A DNA stretch of 64,000 nt from Candidatus Nitrospira nitrificans (GCF_001458775.1 NZ_CZPZ01000001.1:372001-436000); one strand, 5' to 3'. Shown: positions 53,197-63,189, counted from the stretch's first letter. A program made the numbers and translations. The notes: generated by a model not told the origin, from the letters alone.

Positions 53197-54516
53197 ATGT
53201 CACAGATTTTTCCATTCCAGGGCATGCTGTACGATCAAACGCTCGTGGGCGCTATCAAGGATGTGGTCGCCCCGCCGTACGACATTATCGACACGAATGG
53301 GCAGAAACGACTTCACGACCGCCATCCCCACAACATCATCCGAATGGAGTTGGGGCTCGACCAACCTGGCGACAGCCCCGCCCATAACCGATACACCCGA
53401 GCAGCCTCGACGCTGCGGACCTGGCTCAACGAGGGTATCCTCAAGCGCGAGGCCCGGCCGGCCGTCTACTATCACACGATCGAATATACTCCTCCCTATT
53501 CCGCGCTCGATGCTCCGAAGAAGGTGCTTCGTGGATTTCTGGCGCTGGCCAAGCTGGAGGCGCTCGACTCCGGACATATCTATCCCCACGAGAACACACG
53601 CGCCGCGGCGAAGACTGATCGCCTGAACCTGATCGAAGCCTGTCGCTCAAACTTCAGCCCGATCTGGTCTCTCTATTCCGATCCGCTCGGTGCCATCATC
53701 CAACTTCTGGAAACGGCGGTCAAAGGCACACCGGCGCGCTACGACTTTCAAGACGATGCCGGTTGTCGGGAATGCCTGTGGGCCGTGACCGATGAGACCG
53801 TACTGAAACACGTGACCGATGCGATGCGCAACAAGCCGCTGTTCATTGCGGACGGTCACCATCGCTATGAAACGGCGCTGAATTATCAAACGCTCCGGCG
53901 ACAGCAGGCGGGCTGTCGGACGGGGCTGCAACCCTACGACTCGGTGCTCATGCTGCTCACTCCGCTTGAAGATCCAGGGTTGACGGTATTACCGACGCAC
54001 CGCGTTGCGACCACCCCTTTGCCGTCTTCGGACCAGATCAAGACGGCACTGGGCGACGTGTTCGAGCTTCGAGAATTCCCCTTTGACGCATCCACTCACG
54101 ATCACACACGTGCACGATTCCTGGCCAGCTTGCGGACCGAAGGAAAGAATGCTCCCGTGTTCGGGCTGGCGCGCCAAGGCGACGACCGCTACGTCATCCT
54201 CACGCTGAAGCCGGCCCATCGACCTTCCATTCAGGCCTCCCCTCGAGCCAAACTCGACGTCTCCCTGCTGCAGCAGCTGATCGTGACCAGGCTCTGTCCG
54301 ACGCAGCGGGAACAAGAAGCCATCCTGTACACCAAGGACGACCACGAAGCCCTGGACTGGGTGGCCAACGGAACAGGGACGGGCGCATTCCTGCTCAACG
54401 CCACGAAGGTCGGTGAAGTGCAAGCGGTCGCGGCTGCGGGGGAGCGGATGCCGCACAAATCAACGTATTTTTACCCGAAGCCGTTGACGGGGCTCGTCAT
54501 CAATGTACAAGAGTAA
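53197..54516 (+). CDS. DUF1015 family protein
   Basis: A 439-residue protein with VAPPYDIID, then PIWSLYSDP and the strongly conserved FIADGHHRYETALNY of DUF1015. The family function is unsettled, although phosphoserine metabolism has been proposed for relatives. The ATG at 53197 is chosen over a TTG at 53191. Confidence 0.85.
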   Translation: MSQIFPFQGMLYDQTLVGAIKDVVAPPYDIIDTNGQKRLHDRHPHNIIRMELGLDQPGDSPAHNRYTRAASTLRTWLNEGILKREARPAVYYHTIEYTPPYSALDAPKKVLRGFLALAKLEALDSGHIYPHENTRAAAKTDRLNLIEACRSNFSPIWSLYSDPLGAIIQLLETAVKGTPARYDFQDDAGCRECLWAVTDETVLKHVTDAMRNKPLFIADGHHRYETALNYQTLRRQQAGCRTGLQPYDSVLMLLTPLEDPGLTVLPTHRVATTPLPSSDQIKTALGDVFELREFPFDASTHDHTRARFLASLRTEGKNAPVFGLARQGDDRYVILTLKPAHRPSIQASPRAKLDVSLLQQLIVTRLCPTQREQEAILYTKDDHEALDWVANGTGTGAFLLNATKVGEVQAVAAAGERMPHKSTYFYPKPLTGLVINVQE

Positions 54517-54603
54517 ATCATCGGTCAGCAGTCATGAGTCAGAAGAACACGCGATGCGGTCTTCAGATACCGATGACGAATGACCAATGACAGAGGCTGC
54601 GCT

Positions 54604-55965
54604 ATGAACGCCAAGATTCTCATTGTCGACGATGACCCCGACATCGTCATGATGCTCGAGGACCGCCTCCAGGCCTCCGGGTACGAGACCGTCTCGGCCA
54701 CCGAGGGGCAGGAGGCGCTTGACCGCATCGTTCACGAGTCTCCGCAGCTGATCCTCCTGGACCTCACACTGCCGAAAGTATCGGGGCTCGATGTCCTCAA
54801 GCGTTTGTCCCAGATAAAACCGTCGGAAAATATTCCCGTCATCGTCATGACCGCGCATGGCTCCGTTGAAGCCGCGGTGGAGGCCATGAAGGAAGGGGCG
54901 TACGACTTTCTGACCAAACCTCTCGACAAAGACCATCTGTTGATCGTGATTCGCAAAGCCTTGGAGCGGGATGCGCTGCGACGCCAGGTCGCCTACCTCC
55001 GCTCCGAGGTCGACGGCCGTTACGCCTCCATCGTCGGCAACAGCCCCTCCGTCAAGTCTGTCGTGGACGCGGCACAACGGGCCGCCAAATCCGATGCGAG
55101 CGTGTTGCTCCTCGGCGAAAGCGGGACCGGCAAGGAACTCTTCGCTCGGTCGATCCATCAGTGGAGCCATCGTTGCGCCATGCCGCTCATCGTCATCAAC
55201 TGCGTCGCCTTGACGGAGACGTTGCTGGAGAATGAACTGTTTGGACATGAGCGAGGGGCTTTCACCGGGGCCGACCGCCAGCAGAAGGGCAAACTCGAAA
55301 CGGCCGACGGCGGAACCGTCTTCCTTGACGAGATCGGAGACATGTCCCTTCCGTTGCAGGCAAAGCTGTTACGAGTCCTGCAAGACCGGGAGTTTCACCG
55401 TGTCGGCGGGTCCAAGACCGTCTCGGTGAACATTCGCATCATTGCGGCCACGAACAAGGATCTTCGGCAAGCCGTGCGAGCAGGCCAGTTTCGCGAAGAC
55501 CTCTATTTTCGGCTCAACGTCGTGACTCTCACGCTGCCGCCGCTTCGCGAACGATCAGGGGACGTCCCTGCCCTGGCCCAGTTCTTTTTGGATCGGCATA
55601 CGAGAGACGCGAAACGACCGGGTATGGCGTTGAGCACGGCCGCGGTCGAGGCCTTGACCCGCTATCCATGGCCGGGGAATATTCGGGAATTAGATAACGT
55701 GATCGCCCGCGCCGTCGTCTTGAGCCCGAAGGATATCATTGAACCAGAGATGTTGGCACTCCTGGCGGAGGACACCATCTTCTGTCGGAGCAAAGACGAT
55801 CCGCTGCCGTATCTGAACCTGCCTTACCATGAATCGATGGAACAACACAGCCGCTATATCATCGCGCGCGCGATGGAGCTGGCCGAAGGCAATCAGACAA
55901 AAGCCGCTGAATCACTCAAACTGCAACGAACCTACCTGGCTCGATTACTCAAACAGCAAAAATAG
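54604..55965 (+). CDS. Sigma-54 dependent response regulator (NtrC family)
   Basis: A 453-residue activator: a receiver (acidic pair D9-D10, acceptor D53 in ILLDLTLP), then the AAA+ domain with GESGTGKE, GHERGAFTGA (sigma-54 contact) and GGTVFLDEIGDM, and a C-terminal Fis-type HTH (EGNQTKAAESLKLQRTYLARLL). It turns on sigma-54 promoters. No histidine kinase is next to it. Starts behind GAGG; the region just upstream carries the TGACCAATGAC word. Confidence 0.92.
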   Translation: MNAKILIVDDDPDIVMMLEDRLQASGYETVSATEGQEALDRIVHESPQLILLDLTLPKVSGLDVLKRLSQIKPSENIPVIVMTAHGSVEAAVEAMKEGAYDFLTKPLDKDHLLIVIRKALERDALRRQVAYLRSEVDGRYASIVGNSPSVKSVVDAAQRAAKSDASVLLLGESGTGKELFARSIHQWSHRCAMPLIVINCVALTETLLENELFGHERGAFTGADRQQKGKLETADGGTVFLDEIGDMSLPLQAKLLRVLQDREFHRVGGSKTVSVNIRIIAATNKDLRQAVRAGQFREDLYFRLNVVTLTLPPLRERSGDVPALAQFFLDRHTRDAKRPGMALSTAAVEALTRYPWPGNIRELDNVIARAVVLSPKDIIEPEMLALLAEDTIFCRSKDDPLPYLNLPYHESMEQHSRYIIARAMELAEGNQTKAAESLKLQRTYLARLLKQQK

Positions 55966-55984
55966 GCGAGACGAAGCGACCGGT

Positions 55985-56743
55985 CTAGCCAAGCGGCGCG
56001 CGCGATTCGGCAAGCTGACGGGCTTCCAAACGAATCAATCCCGCTCGGACATCCCGTTCCGCCTGTGCGTAGCGCTCGGCCGTGCCGATGTCCGACCAAT
56101 ACCCATGCAGATCATACCCGAGCACCGGTTCTCCCTGCTCGATGGCTCTCACATACGGATCGATGATCGAGGAGGCCACTCCTTTCGGCACCTGCCGGAG
56201 CAACCGAGGATGCAAGATGTGAATCCCGGCGAACATACGAGGCATCGCTGGAACGGAATCCGCAAGCCCTCTTCCGGTGATACGCAGGATCCGCCCTTTC
56301 TCTCCCACTTCAACCAGCCCCCAACGGGCTGCCTCCGAATCTTCCCGGAGCACCAAGGTTGCCGCCGCGTTGCTGGCGCGATGAAAATCGCAGAGCGCCT
56401 CAAGATCCAACTCCACCAGCGTATCTCCGTTGAGAATCAACACCGGCTCCCCCGAAAAATGGGGCTCAGCCTGTTTAATCCCACCGCCGGTCCCCAGAAT
56501 GACCGGTTCATTGGAGTAGAGGATCCGAATCCCGAATTTCGACCCGGTGCCCAAGGCCTGTTCGATCATCGGCCCCAGATGATGCAAATTGATGACGACC
56601 TGACGGAACCCATGCCGCTTCAGCAGCAAGAGATTCCAGACGATGAGCGGCACCCCATCGACCGGCAACAACGGTTTCGGAATGGTGTGCGTCAGCGGTC
56701 TCAGGCGGGTGCCAAGACCGGCCGCTAAAATCATTGCTCGCAT
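55985..56743 (-). CDS. murU: Nucleotidyltransferase, MurU-like
   Basis: A 252-residue enzyme with AMILAAGLGTRLRPLTHTIPKPLLP and the NLHHLG and GTGGGIKQ motifs of the GlmU/MurU-like sugar-phosphate nucleotidyltransferases. It lies downstream of an AmgK-like kinase, the known pair that converts N-acetylmuramic acid to UDP-MurNAc in peptidoglycan recycling, bypassing de novo synthesis and fosfomycin-sensitive MurA. Named by context and motif. Confidence 0.8.
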   Translation of the reverse strand: MRAMILAAGLGTRLRPLTHTIPKPLLPVDGVPLIVWNLLLLKRHGFRQVVINLHHLGPMIEQALGTGSKFGIRILYSNEPVILGTGGGIKQAEPHFSGEPVLILNGDTLVELDLEALCDFHRASNAAATLVLREDSEAARWGLVEVGEKGRILRITGRGLADSVPAMPRMFAGIHILHPRLLRQVPKGVASSIIDPYVRAIEQGEPVLGYDLHGYWSDIGTAERYAQAERDVRAGLIRLEARQLAESRAPLG

Positions 56744-56835
56744 GGTGTGCTCGCAAAGGCGGGAAAAGTAAAACGTGAACGGTGAAACGCCGTGGGAGAG
56801 GAGCCCATGCTGAGCTTTCCCACACGTTTCACGTC
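56744..56835. repeat. Inverted repeat words between amgK and murU
   Basis: GTAAAACGTGAACGGTGAAACG and, on the other side, CACGTTTCACGTCTTAC are related by imperfect inverted symmetry. Similar words occur at 47300-47330 in front of the gltB stop. Confidence 0.45.
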
Positions 56836-57942
56836 TTACTGCAGCTCCGGCACATACGGCGTGAGGCGCTTCCGAAGCATATCCAGCTCCGGATGTTTTT
56901 CAAGATTGCGTTTGACGTAGCTCAAGACGCGAGGAATATCGGCTAAAAACTTCGAGTTGCCTTTGACCCGATCAATGTAGACAAACCGGCCGGCCGCCTT
57001 CAAATTGCGCTGAATGCTCGTCAGGTCAAAGAGCCGTCGAAACGCGGCACGATTGGTCCAAACGAATCGCCGTTCGGCCAGTTGATCGAGGTAGTACTCC
57101 ACCAAATCGTCAACGAGGGTTTCGTCGAGTCGGATGTAAGCGTCCCGTAAGAGTGAGGCTAGGTCGTAGGTTGCCGGTCCCATCAACGCATCCTGAAAGT
57201 CGATCACGCCGAGCCGAAGCCCGTCGACCATCAAATTGCGAGAGTGATAATCGCGATGCGTAAAGACGCGTGGCTGCCCGGCGAGCAATTCCGCAATCCT
57301 TTCGAACTCCCGTCGTATCGCCGTGGCGTCCTCTTCAGGCAACGGGCTGCCGCGACGCGCCACCACGCCATACTCAAGGAAATGATCGAACTCCCACATC
57401 AGCAAGGGCACATCGAAACTGCGGTGAAACGCCAGGCACCCAGGATCCGCCGGCGTCGTGGCGTGGACCTGCATCTGCACCAGGACATTGATGGCCTGTT
57501 TGTACCGTGACTCCACGCTCGGCGCATCCGCCTGACTGACGGCCTCCGCCAATGTCACATCTCCGAAGTCTTCCAGGTACAGCAACCCCGCGGATTGATC
57601 ATAGTAGTGGAGTGCCGGCACCGGCACCTTCGTTTTGGCCAGATGCGACATGATGTTGATGAAGGGTAGTTCAGAAATCTGATGGATCCCCCCACTGACC
57701 GCCTCTTCAGACTGTTTGAAACCTTCCGGCTCAGCCAGCTGCATCACGATCACAGTATGTGGTGGCCCGCCTGAAACGGTGGCCCGATAGTAGCGCCGAT
57801 TGGAGGCATCACCTGCCAATGGCGTCAGCGCCTTCAAAACGAGGCCGGGAGAAAAACGAGTCTCGACGGCCTGGGCGATGAGGGTATAGTCGGGAGGAGA
57901 CAGCAGCGGAGCCTTGATAGACGTGGGACGGGCCGGCAACAT
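56836..57942 (-). CDS. amgK: Aminoglycoside-phosphotransferase-fold sugar kinase, AmgK-like
   Basis: A 368-residue kinase with GDASNRRYYRATV (N-terminal lobe), the catalytic VFTHRDYHSRNLMV and IDFQDALMGPATYDLASLL (metal-binding DF-like). AmgK phosphorylates MurNAc/GlcNAc at the anomeric position. It is followed on the same strand by murU. The substrate specificity is inferred from this arrangement. Confidence 0.8.
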   Translation of the reverse strand: MLPARPTSIKAPLLSPPDYTLIAQAVETRFSPGLVLKALTPLAGDASNRRYYRATVSGGPPHTVIVMQLAEPEGFKQSEEAVSGGIHQISELPFINIMSHLAKTKVPVPALHYYDQSAGLLYLEDFGDVTLAEAVSQADAPSVESRYKQAINVLVQMQVHATTPADPGCLAFHRSFDVPLLMWEFDHFLEYGVVARRGSPLPEEDATAIRREFERIAELLAGQPRVFTHRDYHSRNLMVDGLRLGVIDFQDALMGPATYDLASLLRDAYIRLDETLVDDLVEYYLDQLAERRFVWTNRAAFRRLFDLTSIQRNLKAAGRFVYIDRVKGNSKFLADIPRVLSYVKRNLEKHPELDMLRKRLTPYVPELQ

Positions 57943-58003
57943 ATTCAGCAGATTATAGCGAGGGTTCCACGACTTGTCACGAACACCTCGGATTCGATCG
58001 GCC

Positions 58004-58408
58004 TTACCGCAGCGCTTCTGGCATCGAGCCTACCGGCCTGAGACTCGACACCCGATGCATGACGGTCACTCCGATCGCAGCTCCGACCGTATCCGCCACC
58101 CAATCCAACCAGTTGGCATCCCGGAATGGGACAAAGGCCTGATGGATCTCGTCGCTCATCCCATACATTGAGGCCAGAAGGATGGCCATCGGAATCGCTT
58201 GCTGTCTCCACGCATCATTCCCGCTTCCCCGAAGAGCCCGGTAGCACAACGCGCCGAATACCGCATACTCGATCGCATGCAAAACTTTATCACTGAAATG
58301 CGTGACGAACGGCAACTGCTCGTCAGGGTGAGGCTGCACGGATAAATAAAAAATGAGCCCGGCATATCCGCACACCGGCCCCCAGTACCGAAGAAATATC
58401 ACCATCAT
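58004..58408 (-). CDS. VanZ family membrane protein
   Basis: A 134-residue protein with four membrane segments and VanZ-like residues: YLSVQPHPDE, DKVLHAIEYAVFGAL and MSDEIHQAFVPFRDANWLDWVADTVGAAIG. VanZ confers low-level teicoplanin resistance in enterococci, but most family members are uncharacterised. The ATG at 58408 has GAGGAG closely upstream; a longer reading to 58504 is disfavoured. Confidence 0.85.
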   Translation of the reverse strand: MMVIFLRYWGPVCGYAGLIFYLSVQPHPDEQLPFVTHFSDKVLHAIEYAVFGALCYRALRGSGNDAWRQQAIPMAILLASMYGMSDEIHQAFVPFRDANWLDWVADTVGAAIGVTVMHRVSSLRPVGSMPEALR

Positions 58409-58503
58409 CAACTCCTCATGCGATGTTCTATCACAAATCTGCCCGTGGATTGCATGCTCATACCCCCTATGACATACTCGCGAGAAGGAGGAAATCGGCA
58501 TCA

Positions 58504-60705
58504 ATGAAGCATGTCCACGTGTGCTTTTTGTGGCATATGCACCAGCCCTATTACACCGATCCAGTGGCCGGATCGGCCAGCATGCCGTGGGTACGCCTCC
58601 ATGCGACCAAGGCCTATTACGATATGGCCTATCTGTTGGAGAAGTTTCCCGGCGTGAACGCCACGTTTAATTTCACTCCATCCCTCCTCTTGCAGTTACA
58701 GGAGATCGGCAGCGGGAAGGTCCTCGACCTGTTTCTCGAACATGCACAGCGCCCAGCGGCCGACCTCACGCACGAAGAAAAAGCCTTTCTGGTCCGTCAT
58801 TTCTTTTCAGCCAACTGGGCGACAATGGTCCGCCCCTATCCACGATACCATGAGTTGCTGGTGAAACGCGGACTGGACGTCCCGGGACAGGATCTCCATC
58901 GCGTCGCCCGTCAATTCTCCACGCAAGAACTGCTGGACCTCCAGGTATGGCACAATCTCGCCTGGTTCGGATATGGCACCGTTCAACAATATCCTCGTCT
59001 GGCCGCGCTACGCCAGAAAAATCGAGGCTTCACCGAGGATGACAAGCAGGAACTCTTGGATCTGCAACGGCTGGCCGTGCGAGAAATCCTCCCGCTGTAC
59101 CGACGGCTCTTGGAACGGGGGCAAGTCGAACTGACGACGACACCCTTCTATCATCCGATTCTTCCGCTGGTGATCGACACCGATATCAACCGGCGAGCCA
59201 GGCCGGACCTTCCCTTGCCCGCCCGTTTTCATGCTCCGGAGGATGCCGCGGCCCAACTCCAGCAGGCCGTTGAATATCATCAGCGCACATTCGGTCGGGC
59301 TCCGACCGGCCTGTGGCCGTCGGAAGGGTCTGTGTGTCCCGAGATGCTTCCGCTGATCCATCAGACCGGCCTTCGCTGGTTTGCCACGGACGAAGGTATT
59401 CTCGCACGCTCCCTGGGAATGTGCGGCCGTCCATGGCATCGGCAGTCCGCGCTCTATCAACCCTATCGCATCGGTGAACCCGAGCACGCATTGACCGTAT
59501 TGTTTCGCGATCGCGAGATCTCCGACGCATTCGGATTCGTCTATCACAAGACGACGCCCGAATCCGCCGCCGAGGATGTCCTGCGGCGTGTGCGAGGCAT
59601 TCTTCACGACACACCGCAAGAGAAGATCGTCATCCCCATCATCCTGGACGGCGAAAACCCATGGGAACACTATCACGACGGCGGAGAGCGGTTCCTGTCT
59701 CTTCTATACGAATCCCTCACCAACCACGAGCTGGATCACGCCGGAGAGGTGATGGTCCAGGCCTCGACCATGTCGGATGCAATGACCGCCGTGCAACCCG
59801 CACAACAGCTCCCCTGCCTCCATTCCGGCTCCTGGATCAATTCCGACTACAAGATCTGGATCGGACACCAGGAAGACAACTGCGGGTGGGATCTCCTCGG
59901 TCACACTCGCACACAGCTGATGAATCTCGCGCAAAGTCTTCCGCCCGATCGCGCGCAAGCGGCTTGGCAAGAACTCTACGCAGCCGAGGGCAGCGACTGG
60001 TTCTGGTGGTACGGCGATGATTTCGATACCGACTTTAAGCCTGAATTCGATCGGCTCTTCCGCACCCATCTTCGGAACGTCTGGACGCACATGGGCATTC
60101 CGCCCCCCGAGCAACTGAATGCCCCGATCTGTATCAGGACCATCGCCTCCGAATCCGATTCAGTCCAACAGCCGCTCGTCCTGTTGAATCCCGCAATCGA
60201 CGGCAAGGTGACCGACTTTTTCGAATGGCGTGGCGCGGGGAACATCAACACCCGACCCCCGCTGGGAGCCATGTGGAAAGCCGACGGACTCTTCACGGCG
60301 ATCCAATTCGGCTGGACTTTGGATCAGCTCGTGATGAGATTCGACCCCGACGAAACGAGTGCGACCAGGCAGGGCCTTGACGTCGACATTCTGTTGCAAG
60401 GGCCTCGATTCACCTTTCGACTGACGTTTTCGCTTGCCTCGCCGGGCCCGGAAGCTTTTCTCTTGTCTCGCCAGACCCAAGCAGACGCCTGGCAGGAGAT
60501 CGGGGCCTATCGTTCAATCATGGCCCGCGCCATTCTGGAGTTGGCCGTCCCCAGGAAAGAGCTGTGTTTGGAACAAGGGGATACGATCCAGATGGCGATC
60601 ATCGTGCGGGAACACGGCCTCGAAGTCGCTCGCTATCCTGGCCATCGTCCGGCTGTCCTCACGGTACCCGGGCCGGAATTTGAGGCGGAACTGTGGAGAG
60701 TGTGA
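58504..60705 (+). CDS. Glycoside hydrolase family 57 protein
   Basis: A 733-residue enzyme beginning HVCFLWHMHQPYY, which is the GH57 N-terminal motif. The nucleophile is E274 in GLWPSEGSV, and the acid is D382 in LDGENPWEHY. Family members are 4-alpha-glucanotransferases, amylases and branching enzymes; here glycogen metabolism is likely. GGAGG lies 12 bases upstream of the ATG. It is followed by galT. Confidence 0.88.
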   Translation: MKHVHVCFLWHMHQPYYTDPVAGSASMPWVRLHATKAYYDMAYLLEKFPGVNATFNFTPSLLLQLQEIGSGKVLDLFLEHAQRPAADLTHEEKAFLVRHFFSANWATMVRPYPRYHELLVKRGLDVPGQDLHRVARQFSTQELLDLQVWHNLAWFGYGTVQQYPRLAALRQKNRGFTEDDKQELLDLQRLAVREILPLYRRLLERGQVELTTTPFYHPILPLVIDTDINRRARPDLPLPARFHAPEDAAAQLQQAVEYHQRTFGRAPTGLWPSEGSVCPEMLPLIHQTGLRWFATDEGILARSLGMCGRPWHRQSALYQPYRIGEPEHALTVLFRDREISDAFGFVYHKTTPESAAEDVLRRVRGILHDTPQEKIVIPIILDGENPWEHYHDGGERFLSLLYESLTNHELDHAGEVMVQASTMSDAMTAVQPAQQLPCLHSGSWINSDYKIWIGHQEDNCGWDLLGHTRTQLMNLAQSLPPDRAQAAWQELYAAEGSDWFWWYGDDFDTDFKPEFDRLFRTHLRNVWTHMGIPPPEQLNAPICIRTIASESDSVQQPLVLLNPAIDGKVTDFFEWRGAGNINTRPPLGAMWKADGLFTAIQFGWTLDQLVMRFDPDETSATRQGLDVDILLQGPRFTFRLTFSLASPGPEAFLLSRQTQADAWQEIGAYRSIMARAILELAVPRKELCLEQGDTIQMAIIVREHGLEVARYPGHRPAVLTVPGPEFEAELWRV

Positions 60706-60715
60706 TCGGCGGGAA

Positions 60716-60804
60716 TAGTGAATGAATGGAACATGGTTACTGGTTGAATTGTTGACACCCATTCTACATTCACCATCAAACATTCAACATTTGCATGGAG
60801 GCAC
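60716..60804. repeat. Short repeated words between GH57 and galT
   Basis: GAATAGTGAATGAATGG and, further on, CATTCTACATTCACC and CATTCAACATT are partly self-complementary words. They precede the strong galT ribosome site GGAGG. Confidence 0.35.
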
Positions 60805-61809
60805 ATGCCGGATCTAAGACGTGACCCCGTTGTGGGCCGCTGGGTGATCATTTCCACCGAACGCAGGGGCCGCCCGCATGACTTTATCAATCTGCGACCG
60901 GCCCGACCGGTTTCGACGGCCCTCTGTCCGTTTTGCCCGGGGCAGGAACGGCTCACGCCGAAAGAAATCATGGCCTATCGACCGCAGCCGGCCGGACCCA
61001 ATTCTCCGAACTGGACCGTGCGTGTCGTCCCGAATAAATTTCCTGCGCTGCAAGTTGAAGGTGACATGGGTCGCGAGGGGATCGGACTTTACGATCGCAT
61101 GAACGGCGTGGGCGCCCATGAAGTCATCATTGAAACACCGACACATGTCGAAGGCCTTGCCGATCTGCCGACCAAGAAGATCGAGGACGTGCTGTGGGCC
61201 TATCGAGACCGAATGATCGACCTCAGAAAGGACATTCGATTTCGCTACATTCTCATTTTCAAGAACCACGGCGCGTCCGCCGGCGCCACCCTGGAACACA
61301 GCCATTCTCAACTCATTGCCCTGCCGATCGTCCCGACCAACGTGCAGGAGGAGTTGGACGGATGCCGCGCGCACTATCAGCAGAAGGAGCGTTGCATTTA
61401 CTGCGACATTCTCCGACAAGATCTCTCGGAGGGAGATCGAATCGTCGCCGAGAATCCGGAGTTTCTCTGCGTCACACCCTTCGCGCCACGATTCCCCTTC
61501 GAAATGTGGATTCTTCCCAAGCGCCATGCGGCATATTTTGAGGAAAGCCAGAAATCGCAGTTCGAATTTCTGGCCCCGATCCTTTCGGAGTCGTTGCGTC
61601 GCATGGACACAGTGTTGTCTCGCCCCTCGTACAACTTCATTCTCCACAGTTCTCCCCTGCATGAGAAAACCGGCGAGTACTACCATTGGCACCTGGAGAT
61701 CATCCCCAAACTCACGCAAGTCGCCGGCTTCGAATGGGGCACCGGCTTCTACATCAATCCGGTGTCGCCGGAAGAAGCTGCGACGTTCCTCCGCGAAGCA
61801 GGAATCTAG
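60805..61809 (+). CDS. galT: Galactose-1-phosphate uridylyltransferase
   Basis: A 334-residue HIT-superfamily enzyme with PLRRD-like PDLRRDPVVGRWVIIS, FCPGQE and the catalytic region LEHSHSQLIALP (the family motif is HPH; here Ser replaces Pro), then WHLEIIPKL. It swaps UMP between UDP-glucose and galactose-1-P, or in this group can act on ADP-glucose-type substrates. GGAGG lies 4 bases before the ATG. Confidence 0.88.
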   Translation: MPDLRRDPVVGRWVIISTERRGRPHDFINLRPARPVSTALCPFCPGQERLTPKEIMAYRPQPAGPNSPNWTVRVVPNKFPALQVEGDMGREGIGLYDRMNGVGAHEVIIETPTHVEGLADLPTKKIEDVLWAYRDRMIDLRKDIRFRYILIFKNHGASAGATLEHSHSQLIALPIVPTNVQEELDGCRAHYQQKERCIYCDILRQDLSEGDRIVAENPEFLCVTPFAPRFPFEMWILPKRHAAYFEESQKSQFEFLAPILSESLRRMDTVLSRPSYNFILHSSPLHEKTGEYYHWHLEIIPKLTQVAGFEWGTGFYINPVSPEEAATFLREAGI

Positions 61810-63189
61810 ATGCCGGTCCGCTTTCGCATCGAAGATCCCGCGCTTGCGGGAGCGCTGGGCAAGATTGAGCAATTGATTCGCCGCGCCGGCGGGAGAACAT
61901 GGCTGGTCGGCGGCTCGGTCCGGGATCTCGCGCTCGGCCGACAGCCCCGTGATTTAGACCTCGAAGTGACGGGTGTGCCGCCCGGCCAACTCCATGCGCT
62001 GCTGGATGGGCACTTCTCCGTGCAATTCGTCGGAAAAGCGTTCGCGGTCTTCAAGCTGCAAGGTCTACCGGTCGATCTTTCCGTTCCCTCCCGCATGCTT
62101 TCTGACGACACCTCCCTCTCCGGCTTGCTGAGACAGGCCGATCCCAATATGCCGATCGACGAGGCGCTTGCACGGCGAGACTTCACGATGAACGCAATGG
62201 CCTGGGATCCGGACACCAGAGAGCTTCGCGATCCCTTCAACGGTCGCAGCGACCTTGATGCACGGATCTTGCGCCACGCGTCGAGCCGATTCGCGGAAGA
62301 TCCTCTGCGCGTCTTGCGCGGCATGCAGCTGGCCGCTCGCTTTGAACTCGCGGGCGCGCCGGAAACAGTCGCCTTGTGTCAAACACTCTCCCAGGAGAAC
62401 CAACCCAGCGAGCGTCTGTGGGAAGAATGGAAGAAGCTGCTCCTTCAAGGCCGTAAACCATCGCTGGGTTTGCAGTTCTTACGTCACTGCGGCTGGCTCC
62501 GTTTCTATCCGGAGCTCGCGGCCCTTGAAGGCTGTCCACAAGACCCCATCTGGCACCCGGAAGGCGACGTCTGGATTCACACGCTCCATTGTCTGGATTG
62601 GTTCGCCGCAGAGCGAACCGGCGATGAACCGGACGACCTGGCCGTTGGGTTGGGCGTCCTCTGCCACGACTTCGGCAAACCGGCCGCGACCAGAGCGGAA
62701 TATGGACACGTCACCTCGCGAGGTCATGAAGCGGAAGGGGCCGGCCCAACGAAACGTTTTCTTGAGCGGCTGACGAACCAGCACCATTTGATCGATGAAG
62801 TGATCCCTCTGGTATTGTGCCATCTTCGTCCTCGTGCCCTCCACGATGCCGACGCTTCGGACAGCGCAGTTCGTCGATTGGCAAGACAAGTCAAGCGCAT
62901 CGACCGATTGGTGCGCGTGGCCCGAGCCGACCATGCCGGCCGCCCGCCGAAACAGTTTGATGGATTTCCCGCCGGCGAGTGGTTGTTGAGCCGGGCACAA
63001 CAGCTGTCAGTGGACCGTCAGACACCTCCTCCCATTGTCACGGGTCGTCACCTGTTGGATGTGGGGATCCAGCCTGGTCCTGACATGGGCCGACTCCTTG
63101 ATGACTGTTATGAGGCACAACTTGATGGGGTCTTCGCAACGCTGGAAGAGGGTTTGAACTATGCGAAAAGCAGGCACTCCGCTCTGTAG
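61810..63189 (+). CDS. CCA tRNA nucleotidyltransferase / poly(A) polymerase family
   Basis: A 459-residue class II nucleotidyltransferase. Residues 27-65 hold RTWLVGGSVRDLALGRQPRDLD, with Gly-Gly-Ser and the D-x-D metal site. Then come RRDFTMNAMAWDP and a region with RILRHASSRFAEDPLRVLRGM. A C-terminal HD domain (VLCHDFGKPAATR) suggests a phosphodiesterase-like part as in E. coli Cca. The gene starts directly after the galT stop. Confidence 0.9.
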   Translation: MPVRFRIEDPALAGALGKIEQLIRRAGGRTWLVGGSVRDLALGRQPRDLDLEVTGVPPGQLHALLDGHFSVQFVGKAFAVFKLQGLPVDLSVPSRMLSDDTSLSGLLRQADPNMPIDEALARRDFTMNAMAWDPDTRELRDPFNGRSDLDARILRHASSRFAEDPLRVLRGMQLAARFELAGAPETVALCQTLSQENQPSERLWEEWKKLLLQGRKPSLGLQFLRHCGWLRFYPELAALEGCPQDPIWHPEGDVWIHTLHCLDWFAAERTGDEPDDLAVGLGVLCHDFGKPAATRAEYGHVTSRGHEAEGAGPTKRFLERLTNQHHLIDEVIPLVLCHLRPRALHDADASDSAVRRLARQVKRIDRLVRVARADHAGRPPKQFDGFPAGEWLLSRAQQLSVDRQTPPPIVTGRHLLDVGIQPGPDMGRLLDDCYEAQLDGVFATLEEGLNYAKSRHSAL

